Part shown: positions 52,807 through 61,303 of the stretch, piece after piece
How positions within the stretch are numbered: position 1 is the stretch's first letter
How the letters are laid out: each line of letters starts with the position of its first letter
Assembly: GCF_013705725.1 (NCBI RefSeq)
Contig: NZ_CP055481.1
Span: 5,580,001-5,644,000 of the forward strand
Length of the DNA: 64,000 bases
Source of the DNA: Klebsiella sp. RHBSTW-00484
GTDB taxonomy: Bacteria > Pseudomonadota > Gammaproteobacteria > Enterobacterales > Enterobacteriaceae
Direction of reading: 5' to 3'
Notes under the pieces: generated by a model
Databases searched by the model: none
What the model was told of the DNA's origin: nothing
The model's input: only the letters and a program-made list of their open reading frames with translations
Position numbers and translations under genes: made by a program

Positions 52807-52968
52807 AATGTCATCCTTATTTACCAGTTTTAGTTATCGTGCTCTATAAGCATAGACAACCTGGCCCAGGATGAGGGGAGCTCAACGCTTTTTAAGAGAA
52901 AAAGAGATTACAGAAGTGAAGTAAGGAGGTTACAGAGATATGAATAAGAATTGCCTGATGAAATCAAA

Positions 52969-53100
52969 TTAACCAGCAGCGTGAGAAATCGCATGTCCCA
53001 AACTCTGGATATCTTCACCAACGCCACGAGCCGTATTGCATCCAGCCAACAGCGAGCTACCGAGAGCTAACAGTACCAACAATTTGAGCGCACGATTCAT
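52969..53100 (-). CDS. ecnA: Entericidin A lipoprotein
   Basis: 43 residues. MNRALKLLVLLALGSSLLAG ends in lipobox LAGC (C21), followed by NTARGVGEDIQSLGHAISHA. Paralogue of EcnB and described as its antidote in E. coli. A 162-base gap to ecnB and the lack of a strong terminator between them allow both joint and separate transcription. Confidence 0.95.
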   Translation of the reverse strand: MNRALKLLVLLALGSSLLAGCNTARGVGEDIQSLGHAISHAAG

Positions 53101-53130
53101 CTACCCTACCAGCTATGTCGATTCGTAGAG

Positions 53131-53151
53131 GGCGCAGCCTAACGCTGCGCC
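53131..53151 (-). terminator. Terminator-like hairpin after efp
   Basis: GGCGCAGC (53131-53138) pairs with GCTGCGCC (53144-53151). It lies 19 bases past the efp stop. T-run absent, so strength is uncertain. Confidence 0.55.
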
Positions 53152-53169
53152 AACCATCTCATTGCAGAA

Positions 53170-53736
53170 TTACTTCACGCGGGATACGTATTCGCCGGAA
53201 CGAGTATCCACCTTGATGACTTCGCCAATCTGCACGAACAGCGGAACTTTAACGACTGCGCCAGTGGTCAGAGTCGCTGGTTTACCACCAGTACCTGCGG
53301 TATCACCTTTCAGACCTGGGTCAGTTTCCACGATTTCCAGCTCAACAAAGTTCGGCGGAGTGACGGAAATAGGCTGACCATTCCACAGGGTTACGATGCA
53401 CTCGGCCTGATCCAACAGCCATTTAGCGCTATCACCAACTGCTTTTGAGTCCGCAGCCAGCTGTTCGAAAGTGGAGTTGTTCATGAAATGATAGAACTCA
53501 CCGTCGTTGTACAGATAAGTCAGGTTCATATCGACAACATCTGCACCTTCAGCAGAGTCCGTTGACTTGAAGGTTTTCTCAACGCGGGTACCAGTCAGCA
53601 GTCGGCGCAGCTTAACGCGCGCAAAAGCCTGGCCTTTACCAGGCTTAACGAATTCACTGGCTTCAACTGCATAAGGTTCGCCGTCCATCATGATTTTAAG
53701 ACCGGCACGAAAATCGTTGCTATAGTAAGTCGCCAT
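53170..53736 (-). CDS. efp: Translation elongation factor P
   Basis: 188 residues. Three beta-barrel domains; the modified K34 is in [16 protein letters not shown]. It rescues ribosomes stalled at polyproline and needs beta-lysylation by EpmB and EpmA. Of note, AmiB in this window contains a nine-proline run that would depend on it. Divergent from epmB. Confidence 0.98.
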   Translation of the reverse strand: MATYYSNDFRAGLKIMMDGEPYAVEASEFVKPGKGQAFARVKLRRLLTGTRVEKTFKSTDSAEGADVVDMNLTYLYNDGEFYHFMNNSTFEQLAADSKAVGDSAKWLLDQAECIVTLWNGQPISVTPPNFVELEIVETDPGLKGDTAGTGGKPATLTTGAVVKVPLFVQIGEVIKVDTRSGEYVSRVK

Positions 53737-53778
53737 AAGGCCCTCTGAAATTTTGTTAATTGGTAGCTAAGCCACAAA

Positions 53779-54807
53779 ATGGCGCATATTGTAACCCTAA
53801 ATACCCCATCCAGAGAAGATTGGTTAGCGCAACTTGCAGATGTTGTGACCAGTCCAGATGAACTGCTGCATCTTTTAAATGTAGACGCTGATGCGAATCT
53901 ATTAGCAGGACGTGATGCAAAGCGCCTGTTCGCACTACGTGTTCCACGAGCATTTATCGCTCGCATGGAACCAGGAAACCCTAGCGATCCTCTTCTTCGT
54001 CAGGTACTTACCTCTCAAGAAGAGTTTATTACTGCCCCCGGATTCTCCACCGACCCGCTGGAGGAACAGCACAGCGTCGTGCCTGGTCTGCTGCATAAAT
54101 ACAGTAACCGTGCGCTCCTGCTGGTTAAAGGCGGCTGCGCGGTAAATTGTCGCTATTGTTTCCGTCGTCATTTCCCCTACGCCGAAAATCAAGGCAATAA
54201 GCGCAACTGGCAGGCGGCACTGGAGTATATCTCAGCCCACCCGGAGCTTGATGAGATCATCTTTTCCGGCGGCGACCCGCTGATGGCGAAAGATCATGAG
54301 CTTGATTGGTTAATAACGCAGCTGGAATCTATTTCACATATAAAGCGTCTACGAATTCACAGTCGCTTACCCATTGTCATCCCAGCGCGTGTTACCGATG
54401 CGTTAGTTGCACGTATTTCTACATCATCGTTACAGGTGCTGTTAGTGAACCATATCAACCACGCCAACGAAATAGATGCAGAATTTCACGCAGCTATGAA
54501 GCGGCTTCGCATAGCGGGTGTCACGTTGTTGAACCAAAGCGTACTGCTACGCGGCGTAAACGATAACGCTCAGACCCTGGCAGACCTGAGTAACGCGTTA
54601 TTCGATGTCGGAGTCATGCCTTATTACCTGCACGTTCTGGACAGAGTTCAGGGTGCAGCGCATTTTATGGTTAGTGATGATGAAGCCCGGTCGATCATAC
54701 GAGAGTTACTCACCCTGGTATCCGGTTATTTGGTGCCAAAGCTAGCGCGGGAAATCGGCGGGGAGCCTAGTAAAACGCCACTAGACTTAGGTTTAAAGCA
54801 ATGCTAG
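53779..54807 (+). CDS. epmB: EF-P beta-lysylation protein, lysine 2,3-aminomutase EpmB
   Basis: 342 residues. Radical SAM cysteines C120, C124 and C127 in KGGCAVNCRYCFRRHFPYAE, and the FSGGDPLMAKD block. It converts lysine to (R)-beta-lysine for EpmA. Divergent from efp, with 42 bases between starts. In E. coli yjeJ/yjeI and groSL follow; here an accessory island begins. Confidence 0.97.
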   Translation: MAHIVTLNTPSREDWLAQLADVVTSPDELLHLLNVDADANLLAGRDAKRLFALRVPRAFIARMEPGNPSDPLLRQVLTSQEEFITAPGFSTDPLEEQHSVVPGLLHKYSNRALLLVKGGCAVNCRYCFRRHFPYAENQGNKRNWQAALEYISAHPELDEIIFSGGDPLMAKDHELDWLITQLESISHIKRLRIHSRLPIVIPARVTDALVARISTSSLQVLLVNHINHANEIDAEFHAAMKRLRIAGVTLLNQSVLLRGVNDNAQTLADLSNALFDVGVMPYYLHVLDRVQGAAHFMVSDDEARSIIRELLTLVSGYLVPKLAREIGGEPSKTPLDLGLKQC

Positions 54808-54813
54808 TTACAT

Positions 54814-54840
54814 TCTCTGCCGAGCATCGCCCGGCAGAGA
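54814..54840 (+). terminator. Terminator of epmB
   Basis: TCTCTGCCG (54814-54822) pairs with CGGCAGAGA (54832-54840), six bases after the epmB stop. It marks the left edge of the accessory island. Confidence 0.7.
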
Positions 54841-54976
54841 TTGCCAATTAATCAGTTCATATCTGATCTAATGTACAGATATTTAATAAATGTTACATAA
54901 CTACCAGAAAGTGAACCCAGTGGTATATTAGGTGTAAATATAAAAGAAAGTTATAAGCTTATTCATTAGTTATTAC

Positions 54977-55531
54977 TTACAAAAAGAGAGAAAGTATGTT
55001 AGCTGCTGTCATCAACAATAGCAAAGGCAGGAGCCACTTAGGTAACTTAAACGCCGTATCAACATTTTTCATTTTATCCTCCTGAGCAAGCAAATTATTA
55101 ACTTTATTTCTCTCTATCGGGGGCAAAGAGGCATTATTTATTACTTGAATATTTGAAGTATTTCCCGAGTCTTCCTCTTCCGTTTTGAAGAACGACGCGA
55201 TATGCGATCCTGAAGCGAGAACAAACCCACGCTGCCTTACCGTCACTATAATATCTTGCGATAGTCCCGCCTTAAGTAACGATTTTCTTAGTAAGGATAT
55301 ATTTTGATAAAAGGTGTTTTGAGATACAACAACACCTCTGGTTTTCCACACCGTATCCAGAAACTCCTCTCTGGATATAATTTTTCCATTACTTTCAAGT
55401 AAAAGCTGGAGACAGCGTGCAGTAGGAGCGTTTAAGCTCACACCTTCCCCATTCTCACCCAGGGGCTGCAACTCATTCACATTTACATTAAAAATAACTT
55501 CATTATTAATGATATATTCATTGAATATCAT
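54977..55531 (-). CDS. Membrane-tethered winged-helix regulator (CadC/ToxR-like), likely fimbrial regulator
   Basis: 184 residues. An OmpR-type DNA-binding domain fills residues ~20-105: LNAPTARCLQLLLESNGKII, the turn EEFLDTVW, the recognition-helix region VSQNTFYQNISLLRKSLLKA, and the wing IIVTVRQRGFVL. After a linker of about 50 residues one hydrophobic helix (164-184) ends the protein, so there is practically no periplasmic sensor. The ATG follows GAAAGGGACT. Divergent from the fimbrial operon, which it probably controls; that is inference from position. Confidence 0.82.
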   Translation of the reverse strand: MIFNEYIINNEVIFNVNVNELQPLGENGEGVSLNAPTARCLQLLLESNGKIISREEFLDTVWKTRGVVVSQNTFYQNISLLRKSLLKAGLSQDIIVTVRQRGFVLASGSHIASFFKTEEEDSGNTSNIQVINNASLPPIERNKVNNLLAQEDKMKNVDTAFKLPKWLLPLLLLMTAANILSLFL

Positions 55532-56027
55532 AGTCCCTTTCCGCCCTCATTAACTATGTGAAATAACGATGAATTAAATTCAATTTCATCTTTAGAAATC
55601 AGGATACATCCCTATAAACCAACCAGATTAGATAATTTCAAGTATAAATTAACAACTCCAGACCTGGAGCAAAGATAAGATTATCATGATATTTGAATCG
55701 AATGGAAGACCGATTTTATCACTATCCATTTTATCCATAAACATTATTATCAACGTAATCATCATGTGAATTCCCCACCTTCAAAAAACAAGCTTTAAAT
55801 TCAAACAAAATTCACATGCATTTTATCTGTCCTCGTTTTAGATTTGTCGTCGCTCCTGCCCATTAAGCCAGATGTATACAGATGTATGTACAACAGCACT
55901 GGCAGGAGAAAGAAAACGATAGAGCTCAGGCATAGATAGCGGAATGTTAGTTATTACCCACACAACTAATTAACAGCCGAGCCAAGCATCTATTCAGGAC
56001 TTTAGTATCTATAAATGGATTAAATAA
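55532..56027. promoter_or_regulatory. Fimbrial operon control region
   Basis: 496 bp of A+T-rich DNA between the divergent regulator and the pilin gene. No coding frame is evident. The notable structure is the repeat block at 55853-55908 (listed next). Promoters could not be assigned with confidence. No long inverted repeats of the FimS switch type are seen. Confidence 0.6.
55853..55908. repeat. Inverted repeat flanking helically phased GATGTAT copies
   Basis: CTCCTGCC (55853-55860) and GGCAGGAG (55901-55908) are perfect inverted repeats 40 bases apart. Between them, GATGTATACA and GATGTATGTA (55871-55890) are direct repeats one helical turn apart, the kind of arrangement ToxR/OmpR-type dimers bind. 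It lies about 120-175 bases before the pilin ATG. Confidence 0.55.
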
Positions 56028-56588
56028 ATGAAAAAAACAATCGTAGCTGTAATGGTCGCTGCATCTGCAGTTCTGAGCGCTCAGGCTTTCGCGGCAGGGA
56101 ACAGTTCTCAACTAACAATTCTGGGCAACGTAACTGACACCGGTGAATCCTGTAACGTTACACCGTCGGCTCTGATCCTGGGTGGTTCATTAACTCTGGA
56201 TGATGTCAAAGCCTCCGTACTGGATGCACTGGCAATTAACACCCCTTATATGGCTACAGCAAAAGACATCGAGTACAAAATCGAAGATTGCCAGAAAGGT
56301 GCAACCGCTTACACCGGTAATATCAACATTACCGTCACTGGTGACTATATCAGCGGTCAGGATAACATCCTGACTAACACCGCAGTTAGCCCGGCAACCA
56401 ACGCAGCTGTGACTGTTGTTAACACCGATGGTTCACGTGTAAGCTTCACCGGCACCACACCTAAAGTTGTCGCTTATACCGCAGGTACCCCGTCTTTTAT
56501 GCGCTACAAAGCAGCCTATGTTAAAACTGCTGCTGGCGTTACCGATGGCGCAGTTAAAGGTGTCGCTACCTTTACTATCAGCTACTAA
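56028..56588 (+). CDS. Major fimbrial subunit (chaperone-usher pilin)
   Basis: 186 residues. Signal peptide to about AFA at residue 22; a mature pilin with C42 and C88 forming the expected intradomain disulfide; the N-terminal donor strand region GNSSQLTILGNVTDTG and the C-terminal beta-zipper GVATFTISY with penultimate Ser-Tyr pattern. Builds the shaft by donor-strand exchange. First gene of the operon; a terminator between it and the chaperone gene should give excess pilin transcript. No symbol, since the fimbrial type is not identified. Confidence 0.88.
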   Translation: MKKTIVAVMVAASAVLSAQAFAAGNSSQLTILGNVTDTGESCNVTPSALILGGSLTLDDVKASVLDALAINTPYMATAKDIEYKIEDCQKGATAYTGNINITVTGDYISGQDNILTNTAVSPATNAAVTVVNTDGSRVSFTGTTPKVVAYTAGTPSFMRYKAAYVKTAAGVTDGAVKGVATFTISY

Positions 56589-56593
56589 TACTC

Positions 56594-56628
56594 AATAGGG
56601 CTTGCCTCAGGCAGGCCCTATTTTTATT
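56594..56628 (+). terminator. Intra-operon terminator after the major pilin gene
   Basis: AATAGGGC (56594-56601) pairs with GCCCTATT (56615-56622), with an inner TGCC/GGCA stem, followed by TTTTATT. Partial read-through would give much pilin mRNA and little assembly-gene mRNA, as in other fimbrial operons. Confidence 0.85.
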
Positions 56629-56641
56629 CAGGGAATGAATT

Positions 56642-57334
56642 ATGTTGAAGTCATTATTAAAAATAGTGGCAGTTTTTTCGTTTTCAGTAAGCTTTGCCGC
56701 CTATAGCGGTGTGGTTGTTGACTCCACACGACATCTTTATAAAGAGGGAGCGCGTGAAATTAACGCTAACCTGGAAAACAAAGATAATATCCCTTATTTA
56801 ATAAAGTCATGGGTTGAGCCTCGTGAAGGCAGCCAAACGTCCTTTTTTATGGTGACCCCTCCTCTTTTTCGCCTGGAAGCAAAACAGAAAAATACTGTGC
56901 GTATATTTCCTAATGCGAACATAACTAGCGCACCTAAAGACAGGGAAACTGTTTATTATTTCAACGTAATGTCGATCCCACCGACCAGTGATGCAGACTC
57001 GGATAAAAACAAAATCCAACTGGCTGTACGTCATAGAATGCGTCTTATCTACCGCCCAAAATCCTTACAGGATCTTTCGATCAACCAGGAAGCCAAGAAA
57101 TTAGAATGGCGTAAAAGCGGTAATAAAATCACGCTAAAAAATACAACACCATTTTTCATCTATTTTAAGTCAATCAAAATCAATAACACAGAAGTGAGTA
57201 GTTTCATTAACAATATCGATGCATTCGCCACCAAAGAATTTACATTACCAGCGGGTGTAAATGGCTCAGAAATAGTATGGAAAGTCGCAACTGACAACGG
57301 AGGCATGGGTTCTGCCTACTCGTCATCAATATAA
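56642..57334 (+). CDS. Periplasmic fimbrial chaperone (PapD-like)
   Basis: 230 residues. Signal peptide, then two immunoglobulin-like domains: GVVVDSTRHLYKEGAREINA in strand A1-B1 (conserved Arg anchoring pilin C-termini), TPPLFRLEAKQKNTVRIF, and the YYFNVMSIPP G1-end segment. A short F1-G1 loop suggests the FGS group. It keeps pilins folded for the usher. A GGGAATGAATT ribosome site precedes the ATG. Confidence 0.92.
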   Translation: MLKSLLKIVAVFSFSVSFAAYSGVVVDSTRHLYKEGAREINANLENKDNIPYLIKSWVEPREGSQTSFFMVTPPLFRLEAKQKNTVRIFPNANITSAPKDRETVYYFNVMSIPPTSDADSDKNKIQLAVRHRMRLIYRPKSLQDLSINQEAKKLEWRKSGNKITLKNTTPFFIYFKSIKINNTEVSSFINNIDAFATKEFTLPAGVNGSEIVWKVATDNGGMGSAYSSSI

Positions 57335-57370
57335 TTTTTTGTTCTTTTTTGACCGACCAGGGTGAAAAGT

Positions 57371-59914
57371 ATGTCTATTTTAATAAAAAAAAGGGATGGT
57401 GTTCTTTCTGGTGTGTCCCACACATTTTTCGTTCTTGTTCCTGCGTTAGCCCTCGGTTTTTGTAACAATGCCCTGGCGCGTGATTTTTTTGACCCTGATT
57501 TTATTAAATCAGTTGGTCAAAGCGACCCTTCCTCAATACCGGATTTATCGCTGTACGCAACGAAAGATGCGCAGGCCCCGGGAGAGTATCGTATTGATGT
57601 GGTGTTAAATAATAATCTGCAGGAAACAACTGATATTCGGTTTATCGAAAAAAAAGATCCGGCTACTGGCGATCTGAAACTAGTCCCCTGCCTGAGTATC
57701 GCTAAACTAACCAGCTATGGTTTACGTTCAGAAGCATTTCCTCACTTAAAAGAAGATGCTAATGGATGTGCTGATACCAGTGGGATACCCAACTTCACAA
57801 CAGATTTTAACTTCAATACTCAGCAACTACTGATATCTATACCACAGGCTGCGCTATCAACTATTGCTCAAGGGTTAGTCCCACCTGAAGAGTTTGATGA
57901 TGGAATTAACGCACTACTGACTAATTACCAGTTCAGCTCAGGGAAGGACTATGAGGCAAACAACGAATACTACAACCTTAACTTACAGTCCGGCCTGAAT
58001 ATTGGACCATGGCGTCTACGTAACCTGAGTACCTGGAATAAATCAGCCGGTAATCAAAGCGATTGGGAATCAGTATACCTTTATGCACAGCGCAGTATTA
58101 TCCCGTTGAAAAGCACTCTGGTGATGGGGGAAAGCACCTCACTATCGAGTATTTTTGATAGCGTACCTTTCACCGGGATTCAGCTTGCAACCGATACCGA
58201 CATGATTCCAGAAAGCCTACGCGGCTTCGCACCAATTGTTCGCGGTATCGCCCGGACTAACGCCCGCGTTGTTATCAAACAGAACGGCTACCAGATCTAT
58301 CAAGCCTTTGTCGCTCCTGGTGCCTTTGAAATTACCGATCTCTACTCAACCGGCGGTAATGGTGACCTCTATGTCACTGTCGAAGAAGCCGACGGTTCCC
58401 GGCAAAACTTCGTTGTACCTTACGCCTCCCTGCCGCTAATGCTCAGAGAAGGTCAGATGGAATACGAAATCACCAGCGGTAAATATCGCCCATACGATGG
58501 TGATGTTGATGAAAAACCGTTTACTCAAGCGACCATCAGCTACGGCGTATTAAGCAACACGACTTTTTACACCGGCCTACAGGCCGCCTCCAATTATCAG
58601 GCACTGGCTTTAGGTGTTGGGCAAAACTTGGGCGATATCGGCGCGGTTTCAGCCGACGTCACCGGAGCCTGGTCGAAAAAGAAAGATCTGGATAAAACGT
58701 CGGGTCAGTCCTGGCGCATTCGCTATGGTAAAAATATTCTTGAAACTGGTACGAATATCACCGTCGCGGGCTATCGCTACTCCACCTCTGGGTTCAATAC
58801 GCTTACCGATGTAATGAATACTTATAATAATAGCTACGGTAGTTATACCTCCCGTTCCTTACGTAATAGAACCAATATCACCGTAAGCCAAAGTCTGGGT
58901 TCAGGGCTCGGGAGCCTGTCCGTCTCCGGTATATTTGAAGACTACTGGGACAGCAATCGCCGTAACAATTCATTAAATATTGGCTATAACGGCGGGTTCC
59001 GTCGCTTTAACTATTACGCAGGTTATAGCTACAGCCGCTATTCTTGGGGTAGTAATGGCACAAGCCGCACCGTCGAAGACGATCACGTCGTTTCATTTAA
59101 CATCACAGTGCCATTAGGCGACTGGATACCGAATACCTACGCAACGTATAACGTCACCAACAGCAGCCCAGGCTCTACCGACCAGTATGTTTCTCTCAGC
59201 GGCGTTGCGCTAGAAAACCATAATCTGGACTGGAACGTACAGCAAGGTTATAGCAATCGGGAAGATGCCAGCGGCGGGGTATATAGTAACTATCGTGGTT
59301 CAATGGGTTCCGTTAACGGCGGCTACAGCTATAGCAAGCATAGTCAGCTCATTAACTATGGTATGAGCGGCGGAGTCCTGGTTCACGCTGATGGTATTAC
59401 ACTGGGACAAGAAATGTCTGAAACTGCCGTCCTGGTTAAAGCGCCGGGCCTAAATAACGTCCGCCTCGAAAATGACGCGACGATTGAAACTGATTATCGC
59501 GGCTACGCCATTATTCCTTACGTAACACCTTACCATCGCACCAGCGTGGCATTAGATAACACCACTTTGAGCGATAATATGGAACTGCCGAATACCACGC
59601 AGAAAGTGGTGCCCACTCGTGCCGCAATTGTACGGGCAAATTTTGAAGGAAATATTGGTCGCCGCGCATTCCTGATCCTGAAAAGATCGTCGGGTGAGAA
59701 CGTTCCTTATGGTGCGACGGTAACCTTAACCACGGATAAAAATGCTCAGGCCAGCATCGTATCCGACGGCGGCATGGTTTATATGTCCGGGCTGAAAGAT
59801 AACGGTGAAGTTTATGCCCAGTGGGGAACTAAAAGCGGCCAGCAGTGTAAGGCAACTTATAGCTTAGCTGCGACAACCGAAGGCATTGCGCAGGCCACTG
59901 CGGTTTGCCGTTAA
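57371..59914 (+). CDS. Outer-membrane fimbrial usher
   Basis: 847 residues. Signal peptide (to about ALA, residue 36), N-terminal chaperone-binding domain beginning DFFDPDFIKSVGQSDPSSIP, a 24-strand barrel with plug, and two C-terminal domains ending in ATAVCR. Family blocks include GFAPIVRGIARTNARVVIKQ, YQIYQAFVAPGAFEITDLYS and VVPTRAAIVRANFEG. Cys pair near the C-terminus. ATG at 57371 chosen over a GTG three codons earlier. It extrudes pilins from the chaperone. Confidence 0.93.
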   Translation: MSILIKKRDGVLSGVSHTFFVLVPALALGFCNNALARDFFDPDFIKSVGQSDPSSIPDLSLYATKDAQAPGEYRIDVVLNNNLQETTDIRFIEKKDPATGDLKLVPCLSIAKLTSYGLRSEAFPHLKEDANGCADTSGIPNFTTDFNFNTQQLLISIPQAALSTIAQGLVPPEEFDDGINALLTNYQFSSGKDYEANNEYYNLNLQSGLNIGPWRLRNLSTWNKSAGNQSDWESVYLYAQRSIIPLKSTLVMGESTSLSSIFDSVPFTGIQLATDTDMIPESLRGFAPIVRGIARTNARVVIKQNGYQIYQAFVAPGAFEITDLYSTGGNGDLYVTVEEADGSRQNFVVPYASLPLMLREGQMEYEITSGKYRPYDGDVDEKPFTQATISYGVLSNTTFYTGLQAASNYQALALGVGQNLGDIGAVSADVTGAWSKKKDLDKTSGQSWRIRYGKNILETGTNITVAGYRYSTSGFNTLTDVMNTYNNSYGSYTSRSLRNRTNITVSQSLGSGLGSLSVSGIFEDYWDSNRRNNSLNIGYNGGFRRFNYYAGYSYSRYSWGSNGTSRTVEDDHVVSFNITVPLGDWIPNTYATYNVTNSSPGSTDQYVSLSGVALENHNLDWNVQQGYSNREDASGGVYSNYRGSMGSVNGGYSYSKHSQLINYGMSGGVLVHADGITLGQEMSETAVLVKAPGLNNVRLENDATIETDYRGYAIIPYVTPYHRTSVALDNTTLSDNMELPNTTQKVVPTRAAIVRANFEGNIGRRAFLILKRSSGENVPYGATVTLTTDKNAQASIVSDGGMVYMSGLKDNGEVYAQWGTKSGQQCKATYSLAATTEGIAQATAVCR

Positions 59915-59929
59915 CAGGGAAGTCAAATA

Positions 59930-60955
59930 ATGAAAAGAATATTCGCTTTTGTTAGCTTACTCTTTATTAATCTGCCCGCGCTTGCAGACTGTAATTACGA
60001 CGGAACTCATGCGGCAGTTAATGTTACATTCAGCCCAGCCAAAATTTTATCCGACACTAGCCTGGCTGCCGGCAGCGTACTGGCGGTAAGAACAGTAGGC
60101 GGTGCGGTGGCTGGCGCTAAAACTTTTTATAATTGTAAAGCCAATGATGTTTACGCCATTATTGCAACACCCAGCGTAAACCTGGCTGCTGGCGTTACTG
60201 GGGTCCTGGGCGGGCCAGTTTATGAAACCGGAATACCGGGTATTGGTTTTGAAATTTCAGAGGCAATAGCCGGTGCCAACGGCAGACCAGTTCCAGCCAC
60301 GCTAGGCACTGTTTCCGCTTATGGCCTTAGCGACCCAGGCGTCAACCAGCTCACCGTGTGGCTGATAAAAACCAGGGACAATATTGATACTAGTTTCTCC
60401 GGGACAAAAGAAATTGCCGTATCATACCGGGCGGGGAGTGTTAACCAGGTAAATGCTAATTCATCTACCGCCCGACTGCTGCAAGCAAACCTTAAGATTG
60501 GGCCTTTTAGCTACAGAGAAACCTCTTGTAATGTGAACCCAAGGGGCGGTAGCACTATAAATTTATCCAATATTGAAGCTTCACAGCTCAAAGCCGTTTC
60601 CCAGGGAGGCGTCACAGGCAAGCAAAAGGACTTTACGCTGGACATTACCTGTCCTGACTCGTCCGTTGGAACTAAGTATATCTACTGGTTTAACCCGATA
60701 ACCGACAACTCGCCATCAAAAGATGGCGTACTGCTTAACTCTATTCCTGATACCGCCGGGGGGGCCAAAGACGTTGGGTTTATTATTAAGAAAGGTTCCA
60801 GTCCCATTGTATTTTTTGATTATAAAAATTACACCATAGCCAGAGTGCAAAAAAGCCAGTCACTGACTTTTACGGCAGATTACTATAAATTTTCTGATAG
60901 ATTAATGCCTGGCAGCGTTCGGGCCATATTTGAGATTATACTTCAGGAAGAGTAA
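59930..60955 (+). CDS. Two-domain fimbrial tip adhesin
   Basis: 341 residues, about twice a pilin. Signal peptide to ALA at residue 19; an N-terminal putative receptor-binding domain (about 20-190, with C21 and a second Cys in FYNCKAND); and a C-terminal pilin domain from about 195 with SCNVNPRGGSTINLSNI and a Cys in LDITCPDSS. Ends VRAIFEIILQEE, a beta-strand. Architecture is FimH-like but the lectin domain is not recognisable, so the receptor is unknown. Last gene of the operon. Confidence 0.85.
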   Translation: MKRIFAFVSLLFINLPALADCNYDGTHAAVNVTFSPAKILSDTSLAAGSVLAVRTVGGAVAGAKTFYNCKANDVYAIIATPSVNLAAGVTGVLGGPVYETGIPGIGFEISEAIAGANGRPVPATLGTVSAYGLSDPGVNQLTVWLIKTRDNIDTSFSGTKEIAVSYRAGSVNQVNANSSTARLLQANLKIGPFSYRETSCNVNPRGGSTINLSNIEASQLKAVSQGGVTGKQKDFTLDITCPDSSVGTKYIYWFNPITDNSPSKDGVLLNSIPDTAGGAKDVGFIIKKGSSPIVFFDYKNYTIARVQKSQSLTFTADYYKFSDRLMPGSVRAIFEIILQEE

Positions 60956-60976
60956 ATATCTGACATTATATATTTG

Positions 60977-61012
60977 GCACCATCTATCTTTTATGATGGT
61001 GCTAACTTCTCT
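60977..61012 (+). terminator. Terminator of the fimbrial operon
   Basis: GCACCATC (60977-60984) and GATGGTGC (60995-61002) form an 8-bp stem, followed by TAACTTCTCTT. It lies 21 bases past the adhesin stop. Confidence 0.7.
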
Positions 61013-61303
61013 TATGCACACCTCTCTGCCAACATGCCATTTACATACCTAAATAAAAAATACCTCTGCTGATATGCATCTAAACTCACATGCTCATGAA
61101 AAATTATTACATGAAGCACTAAAATTCAACATGAATTATAAAAAAGGATATTGCCAAATAGATTCCAATGATTAAAATCCTCATCGAACTTATGTTGTGA
61201 GCAGTTCTTTTATGCAAGCAATTTATTTCAAAACAAAATAACACACACTGAAAATAATCAAATAACATTGATTATTACGGATAATTATTATTAAGGAAAA
61301 TAC
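61013..61303. other. A+T-rich gap before the microcin precursor
   Basis: Together with the preceding terminator this is a 348-base gene-poor stretch. It holds only a 33-codon frame (61074-61175) without ribosome site and the inverted repeat at 61253-61276. No immunity gene is recognisable here. GATAATTATTATT at about 61280-61292 resembles part of a Fur box but is too weak to call. Confidence 0.6.
61253..61276. promoter_or_regulatory. Candidate operator of the microcin precursor gene
   Basis: AATAATCAA (61253-61261) and TTGATTATT (61268-61276) are perfect 9-bp inverted repeats with a 6-base centre, ending 27 bases before the ATG. The position suits a repressor or anaerobic/iron regulator. The identity of the regulator is not evident. 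Confidence 0.5.

Noticed and set aside
55853..55908. Fimbrial phase-variation switch (invertible promoter)
   Set aside because: The inverted repeats are only 40 bases apart and no fimB/fimE-type recombinase gene is present in the window.
61074..61175. 33-codon frame (MHLNSHAHEKLL...) upstream of the microcin precursor, considered as an immunity gene
   Set aside because: No ribosome site, no membrane segment and too short for a microcin immunity protein.
61280..61292. Fur box before the microcin precursor
   Set aside because: Only one GATAAT hexamer fits; the rest diverges from the 19-bp consensus.
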